A stretch of 64,000 bases of DNA from Rhodospirillales bacterium. GTDB lineage: Bacteria > Pseudomonadota > Alphaproteobacteria > Micavibrionales > Micavibrionaceae. This document shows positions 16,824 through 26,524 of this stretch, piece by piece (the first letter of the stretch is position 1; the number at the start of each line of letters is the position of its first letter). Under the pieces are notes generated by a model. The model saw only the letters and a program-made list of their open reading frames with translations. It did not search any database and was not told the origin of the DNA. The DNA lies in contig CP060239.1 in assembly GCA_023898785.1 (NCBI GenBank), positions 620,001-684,000 on the forward strand. Reading direction: 5' to 3'. Made by a program: the position numbers and the translations under genes.

Positions 16824-17921
16824 TCAAGGTTTTTGTTTATTGGGCGACACCAGTATCTTGTGCGCCTTTTTAAATACGCTGGGCAGTTTGTTTCCTGCAC
16901 TCATCGGGCATAACCAGCACAATTTTATATCTTTGATGGGCAGTTTCGCTTTTAGCGTTGCTTTGAATAAATCGAGTTTCAGATCGAAATGCGTGAATGT
17001 GTGCTGAACCTGAATATGTAAGGGAGTTGGTGTATTGATATACTCTGGGTGTGTGAGGGTGGTATTGTCCGCCTTCCAATTAGAGGTAGGCAAGCCCAGC
17101 ATACCTCCAAGCAGCCCTTTTTCTTGGCGCTGATGAAACAGAACCTGCCCTTGATCGTTGCTGATCCAGTAGATATTGCCGTATTTTTGCGGGCGGGTTT
17201 TGGCTTTGATTTTTGCAGGTAGCTCGGCGGCGATGCCTTGCCGATGCGCCTGACAAGCCCCTTGTAGAGGGCAGAGGCCGCAGCGCGGGATTTTGGGGAT
17301 GCAAATACCCGCCCCCAAATCCATAAAGCTTTGCGCCAAATCGCCGGGACGTACAGTAAAATCGTCATAGAATTGATGTACAAGCGCTTTTAACTGTGGT
17401 TTTGCTTTTGGTAATGGTTCGCGTACAGCAAAAAAACGAGCGATGATGCGTTCAACATTACCGTCCATGACAGTGGTGGGCTGGTTGAAGGCAATGGCAG
17501 CGATCGCGGCGCTGGTGTAGTCCCCTATGCCTGGGAGTTTTTTGAGTTGCTCCTGCCTAGATGGAAATACGCCACCCAATTCATTCACTACAACTTTGGC
17601 GCATTTATGCAGGTTACGTGCGCGAGCGTAATAGCCAAGACCTGCCCATGCGGCCATTACATCATCCTGATCGGCGGCGGCAAGATCTTGTACGCTTGGC
17701 CATAATTCAAGAAATTTCAGATAATACGCCTTAACCGCCTGTACGGTGGTTTGCTGGCACATAATTTCGGATAACCAGACATGATAGGGATCGGGTGCCT
17801 GCCCTGCTTTAGCTCGCCATGGAATATCGCGAGCATGAGCATCATACCAATCCAGCAATTGTCCCCGAACTTTTTCAATATCATTTACGGAAAGTTTGCT
17901 GTTTGCTATGGTCACTGTCAT
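16824..17921 (-). CDS. mutY: A/G-specific adenine DNA glycosylase
   Basis: Removes adenine mispaired with 8-oxoguanine. The catalytic glutamate lies in LSEIMCQQTTV, the helix-hairpin-helix motif is LPGIGDYTSAAIAAIAF, and the catalytic aspartate follows in VMDGNVERIIAR. The four iron-sulfur cysteines are in CIPKIPRCGLCPLQGAC near residue 205. The C-terminal NUDIX-like domain (about residues 240-360) recognises 8-oxoG. It is divergent from the DciA-like gene with a 41-base shared promoter region. Confidence 0.96.
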   Translation of the reverse strand: MTVTIANSKLSVNDIEKVRGQLLDWYDAHARDIPWRAKAGQAPDPYHVWLSEIMCQQTTVQAVKAYYLKFLELWPSVQDLAAADQDDVMAAWAGLGYYARARNLHKCAKVVVNELGGVFPSRQEQLKKLPGIGDYTSAAIAAIAFNQPTTVMDGNVERIIARFFAVREPLPKAKPQLKALVHQFYDDFTVRPGDLAQSFMDLGAGICIPKIPRCGLCPLQGACQAHRQGIAAELPAKIKAKTRPQKYGNIYWISNDQGQVLFHQRQEKGLLGGMLGLPTSNWKADNTTLTHPEYINTPTPLHIQVQHTFTHFDLKLDLFKATLKAKLPIKDIKLCWLCPMSAGNKLPSVFKKAHKILVSPNKQKP

Positions 17922-17962
17922 GGTCGTTCCGGCTTCACAATAAAGTAGAGAGTTTGAATAGC

Positions 17963-18430
17963 ATGCGCCCCCTGTCAGAGGCTACGGCTAAAATCGCGGG
18001 AAAGAGCTTTGAGCGTAAATATATTGCGCTGGGGAGGATTGTAAATAACTGGCGCGATATTGTCGGAGAGAAGCTTGCCGATAAGGGGCAGCCGGTTAAA
18101 ATTCATTATCGCAAGAAGAAGGGACAGAAAAAACCTGATGCCACGCTGGAAATTGCGGCCAATAGCGCGGATGCGACATTGCTTCATTATCAAAAAGACC
18201 TTATTTTAGAACGGATCAATCAGATTTTTGGCGAGCGCTGGATTACGGCGATTAAATTTGTCAATGTTGCGTCTAATACGCAGACGAAAACGTTCAAAAA
18301 ACCAAAAGCCCCCTTGACGCCCGCCGAAAAAAAGACTTTATCCGATGTGTTGTTGAATATTGAGGATGAGGATATGAAAGCCCGCCTCGAGCATCTGGGT
18401 CAATCAATCATAATGGATGAAAAAGCATGA
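17963..18430 (+). CDS. dciA: DUF721 / DciA-family protein, probable helicase loader
   Basis: DciA-family proteins carry the DUF721 domain and load the replicative helicase DnaB in bacteria that lack DnaC. The protein (155 aa) has the family-like VNNWRDIVGEKLADKGQP near residue 30 and a second conserved block around LHYQKDLILERINQIFG. The ATG at 17963 fits the family; a longer open frame upstream overlaps mutY and is not credible. It overlaps efp by 4 bases (ATGA), so it is coupled to it. Helicase loading is inferred from family knowledge. Confidence 0.8.
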   Translation: MRPLSEATAKIAGKSFERKYIALGRIVNNWRDIVGEKLADKGQPVKIHYRKKKGQKKPDATLEIAANSADATLLHYQKDLILERINQIFGERWITAIKFVNVASNTQTKTFKKPKAPLTPAEKKTLSDVLLNIEDEDMKARLEHLGQSIIMDEKA

Positions 18431-18993
18431 AGGTTAACGCTATTACACTACGATCCGGGAACGTGATCGATTACAACGGCAAGCTTTGGGCCGTAGTAAA
18501 AAATGACATTCAGCAGCCCGGCAAGGGCGCGTCGGTGGCGCAAGTTGAACTGCGCGATATTCGCAGCGGCAGCAAGGATAACGTGCGTTTTCGGACACAA
18601 GAAACTGTTGAACGCGTACGCCTGGAGCAGGACAATTATCAATTCCTGTTTGCCGATGGTGAGGATTATACCTTTATGCACCAAGAGACTTTTGAACAGA
18701 TTGTTATTAACAAAGAACTGATCGGACAGAGTGCGGCGTATCTGGTTGAGGGGATGATTGTTGAGATCGAAACTTTTGAAGGTGAGCCGCTGAGCGTTAA
18801 ATTGCCCGACACAGTTACGGTTGAGATTGTCGAGGCCGAGCCTGTTGTGAAAGGTCAAACCGCTACGACATCTTATAAACCGGCTATTTTGGCCAATGGC
18901 GAAAAAGTGATGGTGCCGCCGCATATTGAATCGGGTACGCGGATTGTGGTGAAGAGTGAAGACGGCACCTATGTCGAGCGGGCGAAGGATTGA
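18427..18993 (+). CDS. efp: translation elongation factor P
   Basis: Relieves ribosome stalling at polyproline stretches. Three beta-barrel domains fill 188 residues. The tip loop reads QQPGKGAS, with Lys33 in the position that EpmA lysylates. The gene for EpmA is present in this window at 53609-54586, so the modification route is plausible here. The start overlaps the DciA gene (ATGA), and the stop overlaps the suhB ATG by one base. Confidence 0.98.
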   Translation: MKVNAITLRSGNVIDYNGKLWAVVKNDIQQPGKGASVAQVELRDIRSGSKDNVRFRTQETVERVRLEQDNYQFLFADGEDYTFMHQETFEQIVINKELIGQSAAYLVEGMIVEIETFEGEPLSVKLPDTVTVEIVEAEPVVKGQTATTSYKPAILANGEKVMVPPHIESGTRIVVKSEDGTYVERAKD

Positions 18994-19793
18994 TGGCTGT
19001 TACGTCCCCTATTCTCAATGTGATGATCAAGGCGGCGGAAAAAGCCGCGCGATCATTGATCCGTGATTTTGGCGAAGTTGAGCAGCTTCAGGTTTCGCAG
19101 AAAGGCCCCGGTGATTTTGTCAGCGCTGCTGATAAACGCGCCGAAGAACTGATTTATGAAGAGCTGAAAAAAGGCCAGCCGACTTATGGCTTCCTGATGG
19201 AAGAAAGCGGTGAACGCGCTGGCTCTAATCCTGATTTTCGATGGATTGTCGATCCTCTGGACGGAACAACGAACTTCCTGCACGGCATTCCGCACTGGTG
19301 TATTTCGATTGCATTAGAAGCTAAAGGCGAGTTGACGCACGGTTTGATTTATGATCCGGTAAAAGATGAGATGTTCACAGCCGAAAAAAATGGCGGGGCG
19401 TTTATTCACCGTAATAAACGCCTGCGGGTTTCCGGGCGTCAGGACATGATGCGTGCTACTATCGCAACTGGAGCGCCGCGCCGCGCTGTTGTTGATCAGG
19501 AGCGTTTTTTAAGGGAATATGCCGCTGCGCTAAATGTTTCCCCCGGTTTGCGGCGTTTTGGCGCTGCGGCGCTGGATCTGGCTTATGTTGCCGCTGGACG
19601 TTATGAAGCCTTTTGGGAACGCAAACTCCAGCCCTGGGATGTGGCAGCTGGTATGTTGATCGTCAAGGAAGCCGGAGGTTTTATTGCGGAATTGGATGAT
19701 CATAAAGCCAATCCCCTGGAGACCGGTAATATTCTGGCGTCTAATGAAGGCATCTTTAGTGACATCAAAAAGGTGCTGAAAAGCGCTGCGTGA
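18993..19793 (+). CDS. suhB: inositol-1-monophosphatase family protein
   Basis: A magnesium-dependent phosphatase of the IMPase/SuhB family; in bacteria it may dephosphorylate inositol phosphate or act in rRNA antitermination. The metal-binding motif IVDPLDGTTNFLHGIP lies near residue 84, and WDVAAGMLIVKEAGG near residue 211. The ATG at 18993 overlaps the efp stop (TGATG). Length (266 aa) is normal. The physiological substrate cannot be told from the sequence. Confidence 0.95.
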   Translation: MAVTSPILNVMIKAAEKAARSLIRDFGEVEQLQVSQKGPGDFVSAADKRAEELIYEELKKGQPTYGFLMEESGERAGSNPDFRWIVDPLDGTTNFLHGIPHWCISIALEAKGELTHGLIYDPVKDEMFTAEKNGGAFIHRNKRLRVSGRQDMMRATIATGAPRRAVVDQERFLREYAAALNVSPGLRRFGAAALDLAYVAAGRYEAFWERKLQPWDVAAGMLIVKEAGGFIAELDDHKANPLETGNILASNEGIFSDIKKVLKSAA

Positions 19794-19802
19794 GGCCGCA
19801 GA

Positions 19803-20543
19803 ATGGTGTTTAGACTGGTTTTTTTCCTGTTTTTCATGACTTTGGCTTCACCGCTTTTCGCTTTTGCACAAGAAGGCAATGTCGAGATTAATTTTGAGAC
19901 ACTGGAAAACTATAGCCCACCGCCAATGTTTGAGCAGGCTGTGCCTGATGAGGTCCCTGCCCGATCAGAGCCTGTTACCAAAGTGTCAGAACCACTGGCG
20001 CGGGTGGTGGCCCCTTTACCTCAGCACAAACCCCAACATTCCGGTTTTATTCGCCAGCCGAATTCGCAAATTGATGAAGGTAAACTTGTTATACAAACCG
20101 CTCAGGATATTTTACGCGCGATTGACGGAGATACCTCAGATGTTGTGCCTCAACCAGAAGCCAACGTGGTGCAGACACATTCTAAGCCAGCTACAACACT
20201 CAAAGATTTAAGCTCAATGAGTAATGATAAGGCTTTTGAAATTGTTCTGCCATTTGAAGCTTATAAAACTGAATTGAGCGACGTACAGAAACGCATCGTC
20301 TTACAACAGGTGTTGATCCGTTTACAAAAATATGATGATGCAACTCTTGAAATTCGCTCTTACGCCAGTAGCGCAAATAATGTCGAAAGCGGAGCACGAC
20401 GGACTGCTCTTGCGCGCGCGTTGGTAATTGAAGCCCTGCTGATGGATAAGGGCATTCAAGAAACACGTATTTTTCTTCGTCCTCTTGGTGCTGTGCACGG
20501 CGAACAGGAAAATGCTGCTGTTCTGAGTATCTCCCGATATTGA
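19803..20543 (+). CDS. exported protein with OmpA-like C-terminal domain
   Basis: An N-terminal signal peptide (hydrophobic to about residue 23, FAFAQ cleavage site) is followed by a proline-rich, probably flexible stretch to about residue 140. The C-terminal 110 residues show an OmpA/MotB-like pattern: LEIRSYASS, then ARRTALARALVIEALLMDKGI and RIFLRPLG. Such domains bind peptidoglycan. No lipobox cysteine is visible, so it is not a classic Pal. It lies 9 bases after suhB and may be co-transcribed. The exact partner is unknown. Confidence 0.75.
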   Translation: MVFRLVFFLFFMTLASPLFAFAQEGNVEINFETLENYSPPPMFEQAVPDEVPARSEPVTKVSEPLARVVAPLPQHKPQHSGFIRQPNSQIDEGKLVIQTAQDILRAIDGDTSDVVPQPEANVVQTHSKPATTLKDLSSMSNDKAFEIVLPFEAYKTELSDVQKRIVLQQVLIRLQKYDDATLEIRSYASSANNVESGARRTALARALVIEALLMDKGIQETRIFLRPLGAVHGEQENAAVLSISRY

Positions 20544-20561
20544 AACCTCTTCCCTATCACT

Positions 20562-20570
20562 TGTGGATAA
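20562..20570 (-). promoter_or_regulatory. perfect DnaA-box sequence upstream of the dsbA-like/smc operon
   Basis: TGTGGATAA, the reverse complement of TTATCCACA, lies in the 168-base gap before the dsbA-like and smc genes. It is the second intergenic perfect match in the window. A TTGACA also occurs at 20595, but no good -10 element follows it. Confidence 0.35.
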
Positions 20571-20711
20571 TCCCCCCTTGATCCCGCAGAAACATTGACA
20601 TCATGGGCTTTAGAGTGGGAATTTTAGTTGCATTTCAAAAACAAAGGCTGCTATGACATCTGACGATCAGATGCATTATGTGAACAACACCTTTATAAAG
20701 GACCGTGACCA

Positions 20712-21596
20712 ATGGCTGACAAGACTTCTAAAACGGATAAAAAGAAAGATAAAGGTGCGACTGCGAAGTCGTCCGATACGAAGATTTTCATTGGTGTGGG
20801 GATATTGTTTTTATTCCTCGCCATTGCCTATGGGATGTCCTTAGGTCCTATTGAAATTCCCGAAGCGCCAAAGGCCAACATTGAAGAATCTGAAATCGAT
20901 GAAATTGAGCAGGCCTATAGCGAAGATGGCATGGCTATAGATGATGCCGAAGAGGTTGTCGCAGACGATATAGAAGTGGAGGTCTCCGAAAACCTTGAAA
21001 CGTCTTCGCCAGCGTTTGATTTGGCGGCGGCGAAGAAAGAACGGGTTTTGGGCGATCCGTCTGCACCGATCAAAATTACCGAACATAGTTCGCTAACCTG
21101 CGGGCATTGCGGGAAATTTCACACTGAAACCTTTAAAGAGCTAAAAGCCGCCTATCTTGATACGGGCGAGGCTTATCTTGTGTTCTCAGACTTTCCGTTG
21201 AACGCGCCTGCTCTGCACGCAACGATGGCGGCGCGGTGCATTGCTGATAATCAAAAGTATTTTGAATTTATCGGGGAACTGTTTGAGACGCAGAAAGATT
21301 GGGCTGGAGAAAATAATTATCTCAGCCTCCTCGAAAGCAAGGCGGAGGCATATGGCATAGACAAAGCTACTTTTGCCGCTTGTGTGCAAAATCAAGAGCT
21401 GCAGGACAGCATTTTGAAACGCATGCAGGCTGTACAAAAACAGTGGGATATCAGTTCCACCCCGAGCTTTGTGATCGATAATCAGGTGGTGCTCAGTGGC
21501 GCACGGCCCTATGATGCTTTTGATAAAGCCATCAAAGATGCTGTGACCGAAATTCATGGAGGAGCTTCTCCCGAACCCACGAATGAGGGCGAATGA
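20712..21596 (+). CDS. membrane-anchored DsbA-family thioredoxin-fold protein
   Basis: A likely periplasmic disulfide oxidoreductase. A lysine-rich cytoplasmic start is followed by one transmembrane segment (about residues 24-43) and a long acidic linker (about 50-100). The thioredoxin-like domain has the redox motif C130-G-H-C133 and the cis-proline loop SSTPSF. Cysteines 224 and 235 region members may add a second pair. AAAGGAC precedes the ATG. It overlaps smc by 4 bases (ATGA), an arrangement seen in several alphaproteobacteria. Confidence 0.9.
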   Translation: MADKTSKTDKKKDKGATAKSSDTKIFIGVGILFLFLAIAYGMSLGPIEIPEAPKANIEESEIDEIEQAYSEDGMAIDDAEEVVADDIEVEVSENLETSSPAFDLAAAKKERVLGDPSAPIKITEHSSLTCGHCGKFHTETFKELKAAYLDTGEAYLVFSDFPLNAPALHATMAARCIADNQKYFEFIGELFETQKDWAGENNYLSLLESKAEAYGIDKATFAACVQNQELQDSILKRMQAVQKQWDISSTPSFVIDNQVVLSGARPYDAFDKAIKDAVTEIHGGASPEPTNEGE

Positions 21597-24500
21597 TTCA
21601 ATTCAAGCGACTGCGTATTAACGGCTTTAAGTCGTTTGTTGACCGGACCGAACTTGATATTGGTCCGGGCCTTAATGGCGTGGTTGGCCCGAATGGTTGT
21701 GGAAAGTCTAATCTCGTTGAAGCGTTGCGCTGGGTGATGGGAGAAAATTCTGCGCGGCGCATGCGCGGCGATGGGATGGAAGATGTGATTTTTAACGGCA
21801 CATCGAAACGTTCAGCGCGCAATATCGCCGATGTTTCTCTCCTGCTGGATAATTCCTCGCGCGTGGCGCCGGCGGCCTATAACGGCGCCGATGAGATCGA
21901 AGTTGTACGCCGGATTGAGCGTGACCGCGGGTCTAACTATAAAATTAACGGCAAGAACGTACGAGCCCGTGATGTGCAGATGTTGTTTGCCGATACAGTG
22001 ACCGGAGCAAATTCCCCGGCGATGGTCTCGCAAGGACGGATCACACAGATTATCAATGCAAAGCCGCTGGAACGGCGGCTGGTTTTGGAAGAATCCGCTG
22101 GAATTTCGGGACTATTTGCCCGCCGACATGAAGCTGAGCTGCGGCTTAAAGCTGCCGATACAAACCTTATCCGCATTGAAGATATTTTAGGGAGTATGGA
22201 GGGGCGGCTGGGCGCATTGAAACGTCAGGCCCGGCAGGCTACACGTTACCGCAATGTTTCAACGCAAATCCGTCAGATGGAAATTCTGATCGCCTGGATG
22301 GAGTGGCAAAGGCTGGATGAGCGGATGAGCGCCACGCGCCGGAGCTTTGAAGAGGCGGAAAGCCAGGTGGTGGCACGTTTAAGCGTGGTCAGTGCGCTGA
22401 CCAAAACGCAAGGTACGCAATCGGAAGATTTGCCGGCGTTGCGTCAGGCTGAAGCAGAGATTGCGGCTGGATTGCAAACGCAAAAGCTTGCCCTGCAACG
22501 GCTGGAAGATGAAAGCGGCCGAATTGATCAATTGATTGAGGAAACCAAAGAGCAGTTGGAGCAAGCGCAAACCGACAAGGGCCACGAAGAGGCCTCACTA
22601 GAGGAAAGCAGCGGCCTGCTTGAAAAGCTGGAGGTGGAGCATAGCGCGATTGCGGCTGAGCAGAAGTCCGAGGATAGCAAGCTGGAAGAAAAAGATGCCG
22701 CGCGGGCGATGCTGGAAGCTAAAGTCCTGGAGCTGGAAGAGCGCTATAACGCCTTGATGCAGGGCACAGCCGAAGCCAAGGCACGAAAAAACGCGTTGAC
22801 GCAGCGGATTGAAAGCAATACACGGCGTAAAGAGACGCTGGAGGCACGGCGTGATCAAGCGCAAAGCGATTTGAAAGGGGTGCGCAATGCGCAGCCTGCC
22901 AAGGGCCGGAATTTTGAAAAAGAGATTACGGATCAGGAAAAGGCAAAAGAAGATTACGACCAGAAAATTGAGACGCTGGAGACAGATCTGGAAACTGTGG
23001 CAGGCGATATTGACCGGGCACAAGAGGCGCTCAATACGGCAAAGAATAAGAAAGCTGAATTTGATACTGAAATCAGTGTGTTGTATAGTGTTCTTAAATT
23101 AGAAGATGAAGGTGATTTTGCGCCTGTGCTGCAAGATGTTTCGGCGGCGCAGGGTTTTGAAAAGGCATTATCGCGGGCGCTAGGCGACAGCTTGATGGCG
23201 TCACTGGATGAAAAAGCTTCAAGTACCTGGCTGCCGGTGAAAAGCACAGCCGCCCTGCCCGCCTTACCAAAAGGTGCGGATGAATTGCGCCCGCATGTGA
23301 AGGCACCGAAAGTTTTGAATATCGCGCTGTCGCAGATTGGCGTGGTGGAAACGGCCAAGGACGGCGATGCTTTGTGGGAATCGCTCAAGCCCGGTCAGGC
23401 GCTGGTCTCCAAGGACGGGACTTATTGGCGCTGGGATGGATATTGCGTAAAATCATCTGCGCCTGATCGTCATGCACAACAGCTTGAGCAGCAAAACAAG
23501 CTTGAGAGCCTGATTAAGAAGCGACCACAAATTGAAAAAGATGTGGCAGTGGCGGAGAAAGCCCTGGAATCGGCACAAGGCCAGCGCGTGAGCTTGCGTG
23601 AAAAGCTGCAAAAAACGCAAAGCGCGATGCGTGCTTGTGAGGCCGGCCTGAATGAAGTTCGTAATGAGTGGTCATCTTTGCGTGAAGAGCATGCCCGCAT
23701 GCAGAGTGAAATCCTGCGGCTGGAGGATGTGATTGCGGTGACAGCGCAGGAGATCGACGAGTTGGAAAGCGCGCTGGAGAGTGATGCCAAGGAACTGACG
23801 GCGTATGAAAGTGCCGATGAAGAGAATAAAGAACAGAAGCTTGAAGCCTTACGCGAGACACTGCAAGAGGCCCGGCAAGCTCATGGCGAAGCGGTGCGCG
23901 CTTACGACATTTATGTGCAAGAGCGAAGTACACGCAACGCCCGGATGCAGGCAATTGGTGACGAGCGGCTGCATCTACAAAACCGCGCTATTCGTGCGCG
24001 GGAGCGAATTAAAGAGCTGAATGAACGGACCCAGGCTCTGTCTGGCAAGCTCGAAAGCCTTGATTCTCGTCCAGATGACTTCGAAGAGGATAGAGCCAAA
24101 TTGCTGAATATGATTTCAGAGTTGGAGGATAAGCGAGGTGATGCCGCAGACAAACTGGCACGCGTAGAGAATGAAGTTGCCGAAACGGCCAAGGCATTGA
24201 AAGAAGCGGAAGGCGTTTTGGGTGAAGCACGGGAAGCACGGGCACATGCCCAGGCGCTGATGTCTTCGATGCAGGAACAGCGCGGCGCGATGAGCCTGAG
24301 CATTGAGGAAAAATTCGATATGAAACCCGAAGAACTGCCAGAGCATTCGGCGATTGATATGGATAAGAATCTGGGAGATCTGGATTCGTTGAAAGGCAAG
24401 AAAGAAAACCTGATCCGCGAGCGGGATAATATCGGCGCAGTGAATTTGCGGGCCGAGGAAGAAGCGGCGGAACTCGAGAAAGAGGCCGGTGGGCTAATCC

Positions 24501-25060
24501 ATGAGCGTAATGATCTGGTGCAGGCAATTGAAGAGCTGCGCAGCGGCATTCAGAAAATCAACGTCGAGGCGCGAGAGCGTTTATTGGCAGCTTTCGAGCA
24601 TGTAAACGCGCATTTCCAGGGGTTGTTTGTAAGGCTGTTTGGTGGTGGTCAGGCACATCTGGCGCTGGTTGAATCGGATGATCCTCTCAATTCGGGTCTT
24701 GAGATTTTTGCCCAGCCGCCGGGTAAAGCACTGCAATCCCTGTCTCTACTATCAGGTGGCGAACAAACAATGGCCTCGATTGCGCTGATCTTTGCGATGT
24801 TTTTGACCAACCCCTCGCCGATTTGCGTTTTGGACGAAATTGATGCGCCGCTGGATGATGCCAATGTTGATCGCGTGTGTGATTTGCTTGAAGAGATCGC
24901 CGAGCGCGGCGAAACGCGTTTTCTGGTGATTACCCACCACCGTCTGACGATGGCGCGAATGCACCGGCTGTACGGCGTGACAATGGCTGAGCGCGGCGTC
25001 TCGCAGCTTGTCTCCGTGGATTTGCAGCAAAGTTTTGACTTCCTTGAGGAGGCAGCTTAA
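21593..25060 (+). CDS. smc: chromosome segregation ATPase SMC
   Basis: Condenses and segregates the chromosome as a dimeric ABC-type ATPase. The N-terminal head has Walker A GPNGCGKSN, with long coiled coils at about residues 165-490 and 630-990. The hinge domain lies at about 500-625. The C-terminal head has the signature LSGGEQTMASIAL and Walker B ICVLDEIDAPLDDANV near residue 1085. Length (1155 aa) is full. The scpA and scpB partners are not in this window. Start overlaps the preceding gene by ATGA. Confidence 0.98.
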   Translation: MIQFKRLRINGFKSFVDRTELDIGPGLNGVVGPNGCGKSNLVEALRWVMGENSARRMRGDGMEDVIFNGTSKRSARNIADVSLLLDNSSRVAPAAYNGADEIEVVRRIERDRGSNYKINGKNVRARDVQMLFADTVTGANSPAMVSQGRITQIINAKPLERRLVLEESAGISGLFARRHEAELRLKAADTNLIRIEDILGSMEGRLGALKRQARQATRYRNVSTQIRQMEILIAWMEWQRLDERMSATRRSFEEAESQVVARLSVVSALTKTQGTQSEDLPALRQAEAEIAAGLQTQKLALQRLEDESGRIDQLIEETKEQLEQAQTDKGHEEASLEESSGLLEKLEVEHSAIAAEQKSEDSKLEEKDAARAMLEAKVLELEERYNALMQGTAEAKARKNALTQRIESNTRRKETLEARRDQAQSDLKGVRNAQPAKGRNFEKEITDQEKAKEDYDQKIETLETDLETVAGDIDRAQEALNTAKNKKAEFDTEISVLYSVLKLEDEGDFAPVLQDVSAAQGFEKALSRALGDSLMASLDEKASSTWLPVKSTAALPALPKGADELRPHVKAPKVLNIALSQIGVVETAKDGDALWESLKPGQALVSKDGTYWRWDGYCVKSSAPDRHAQQLEQQNKLESLIKKRPQIEKDVAVAEKALESAQGQRVSLREKLQKTQSAMRACEAGLNEVRNEWSSLREEHARMQSEILRLEDVIAVTAQEIDELESALESDAKELTAYESADEENKEQKLEALRETLQEARQAHGEAVRAYDIYVQERSTRNARMQAIGDERLHLQNRAIRARERIKELNERTQALSGKLESLDSRPDDFEEDRAKLLNMISELEDKRGDAADKLARVENEVAETAKALKEAEGVLGEAREARAHAQALMSSMQEQRGAMSLSIEEKFDMKPEELPEHSAIDMDKNLGDLDSLKGKKENLIRERDNIGAVNLRAEEEAAELEKEAGGLIHERNDLVQAIEELRSGIQKINVEARERLLAAFEHVNAHFQGLFVRLFGGGQAHLALVESDDPLNSGLEIFAQPPGKALQSLSLLSGGEQTMASIALIFAMFLTNPSPICVLDEIDAPLDDANVDRVCDLLEEIAERGETRFLVITHHRLTMARMHRLYGVTMAERGVSQLVSVDLQQSFDFLEEAA

Positions 25061-25070
25061 AACCGCGAGC

Positions 25071-25439
25071 ATGAATTCTGACCTGAAAGATTTAGAAAAG
25101 AAAATTCGTGAGGCTAAACACGGTAAAGACCCGGACGCAGAAGAGCTTTCGCGAATCAGAAAAGCGCAAAACAGCAAAATGGCCATGCAGGCGGGCTATG
25201 AATTTGTAGCTTCCGTTATGTTATCCGCCATTTTGGGCTATTTCATCGACCAGTGGCTAGGGACGGCGCCGCTTTTCCTTATCTCCTTGTTTTTACTGGG
25301 CACGTGCGCGGGTTTTCTGTCCATTTTCCGTGTATCCAAAAATTTAGGTATGGGCGTGGGATATTCGCAGTTGCATCGCGATGAAAAAGACGATAATAAA
25401 GCGCCAAACGCCAATAGCAACGAGAGAACAGAAGAGTAA
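25071..25439 (+). CDS. atpI: AtpI-like F1F0 ATP synthase accessory membrane protein
   Basis: A small protein (122 aa) with a charged N-terminus and two transmembrane segments (about residues 45-63 and 72-92), followed by a polar tail. AtpI assists assembly of the c-ring. The ATG at 25071 is chosen; an open frame from 25008 overlaps smc and is unlikely. It is the first gene of the F0 operon atpI-B-E-b'-b and ends 5 bases before atpB. Confidence 0.88.
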   Translation: MNSDLKDLEKKIREAKHGKDPDAEELSRIRKAQNSKMAMQAGYEFVASVMLSAILGYFIDQWLGTAPLFLISLFLLGTCAGFLSIFRVSKNLGMGVGYSQLHRDEKDDNKAPNANSNERTEE

Positions 25440-25444
25440 GCGCC

Positions 25445-26191
25445 GTGGCCGATCCTATTCATCAGTTTGTGATTACCCCCATTATCCCTTTTGAGGTTTC
25501 AGGTTTTGATTTGTCTTTTACAAATTCAGCCCTCTGGATGGCCATTGGCGCGTTTGTATCGTCTTCGTTTTTGATGTTGGCGATGCGCAAGCAGGCGATC
25601 GTTCCAAGCCGTATGCAGGCTTTTTCAGAAATGCTGTATGAATTTGTCGCCGGCATGGTGCGCGATAATGTCGGCTCACACGGACGGCAATATTTCCCGC
25701 TGATTTTCACCGTCTTTATTATCGTGCTGATGGGCAATGTTTTGGGGCTTCTTCCCTACTCTTTTACATACACCAGCCATATTATTGTGACGGGCGTTTT
25801 GGCGCTGATGATCTTTTTGATCGTTACGGCCTTTGGATTTTTCAATCATGGCCTGAAATTTTTGACTTTGTTTACCCCGCCAGGCGTACCGTTTGTCATG
25901 CAGCTTCTCATCGTGCCGATTGAAGTGCTGTCTTTCTTAATCCGTCCTGCAACCTTGTCCTTACGTTTGTTTGCCAACATGATGGCCGGACACCTGATGC
26001 TGAAAGTATTTGCCGGTTTCAGCACGATGATGCTTGGACTTGGCGGCATTGGGCTGATTGCCGGTTTAATTCCGATGTTCTTTAACGTCGCGCTATATTC
26101 TCTTGAGCTTCTCGTGGCTGTATTGCAAGCCTACATTTTTGCGATTTTGAGCTGTATTTATTTAAAAGATACGGTTGATCTTCATCACTAA
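25445..26191 (+). CDS. atpB: ATP synthase F0 subunit a
   Basis: Forms the proton half-channels next to the c-ring. The 248-residue protein has five or six hydrophobic segments, and the essential arginine lies in LSLRLFANMMAGH in the penultimate helix. A GTG start is used (no better ATG is present). The C-terminal helix ends SCIYLKDTVDLHH. It precedes atpE by a 96-base gap. Confidence 0.97.
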   Translation: MADPIHQFVITPIIPFEVSGFDLSFTNSALWMAIGAFVSSSFLMLAMRKQAIVPSRMQAFSEMLYEFVAGMVRDNVGSHGRQYFPLIFTVFIIVLMGNVLGLLPYSFTYTSHIIVTGVLALMIFLIVTAFGFFNHGLKFLTLFTPPGVPFVMQLLIVPIEVLSFLIRPATLSLRLFANMMAGHLMLKVFAGFSTMMLGLGGIGLIAGLIPMFFNVALYSLELLVAVLQAYIFAILSCIYLKDTVDLHH

Positions 26192-26287
26192 AACTGTAGG
26201 ATGCGCTGCAAATGCTGCAAATAACGGGAAAGAATTTACGAATTCAACTTTAACAACCATTTAAACTAAAAAGGAAGGTTATTAACA

Positions 26288-26512
26288 ATGGAAGTAGAAG
26301 CTGCAAAACTGATTGGTGCTGCGATTGCCCTTATCCCTTTGCTGGGTGTTGGTATTGGTCTGGGCCTGATTTTCGCCTCTTACAATGATGCGATCGCCCG
26401 CAACCCTAAGTCTGATGAAATCCTTGGCGGTAAATATCTGCTGTTCTTCGCTTTGACAGAAGCGCTGGCTATTTTCGCTCTTGGTGTGTCTTTGCTGATC
26501 CTCTTCAAGTAA
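26288..26512 (+). CDS. atpE: ATP synthase F0 subunit c
   Basis: The c-ring proteolipid (74 aa), two helices joined by the polar loop ARNP. The ion-carrying carboxylate is the glutamate in LTEALAIFALG. The residue next to it is alanine rather than serine or threonine, so proton rather than sodium coupling is likely. A strong AAGGAAGG precedes the ATG, matching the need for many copies. The 96-base upstream gap may hold extra translational enhancement. Confidence 0.97.
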   Translation: MEVEAAKLIGAAIALIPLLGVGIGLGLIFASYNDAIARNPKSDEILGGKYLLFFALTEALAIFALGVSLLILFK

Positions 26513-26524
26513 GACGGAGATGGT

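Noticed and set aside
23911..24549. 212-codon serine- and arginine-rich frame antisense to smc
   Set aside because: Low-complexity shadow of the coiled-coil codons of smc.
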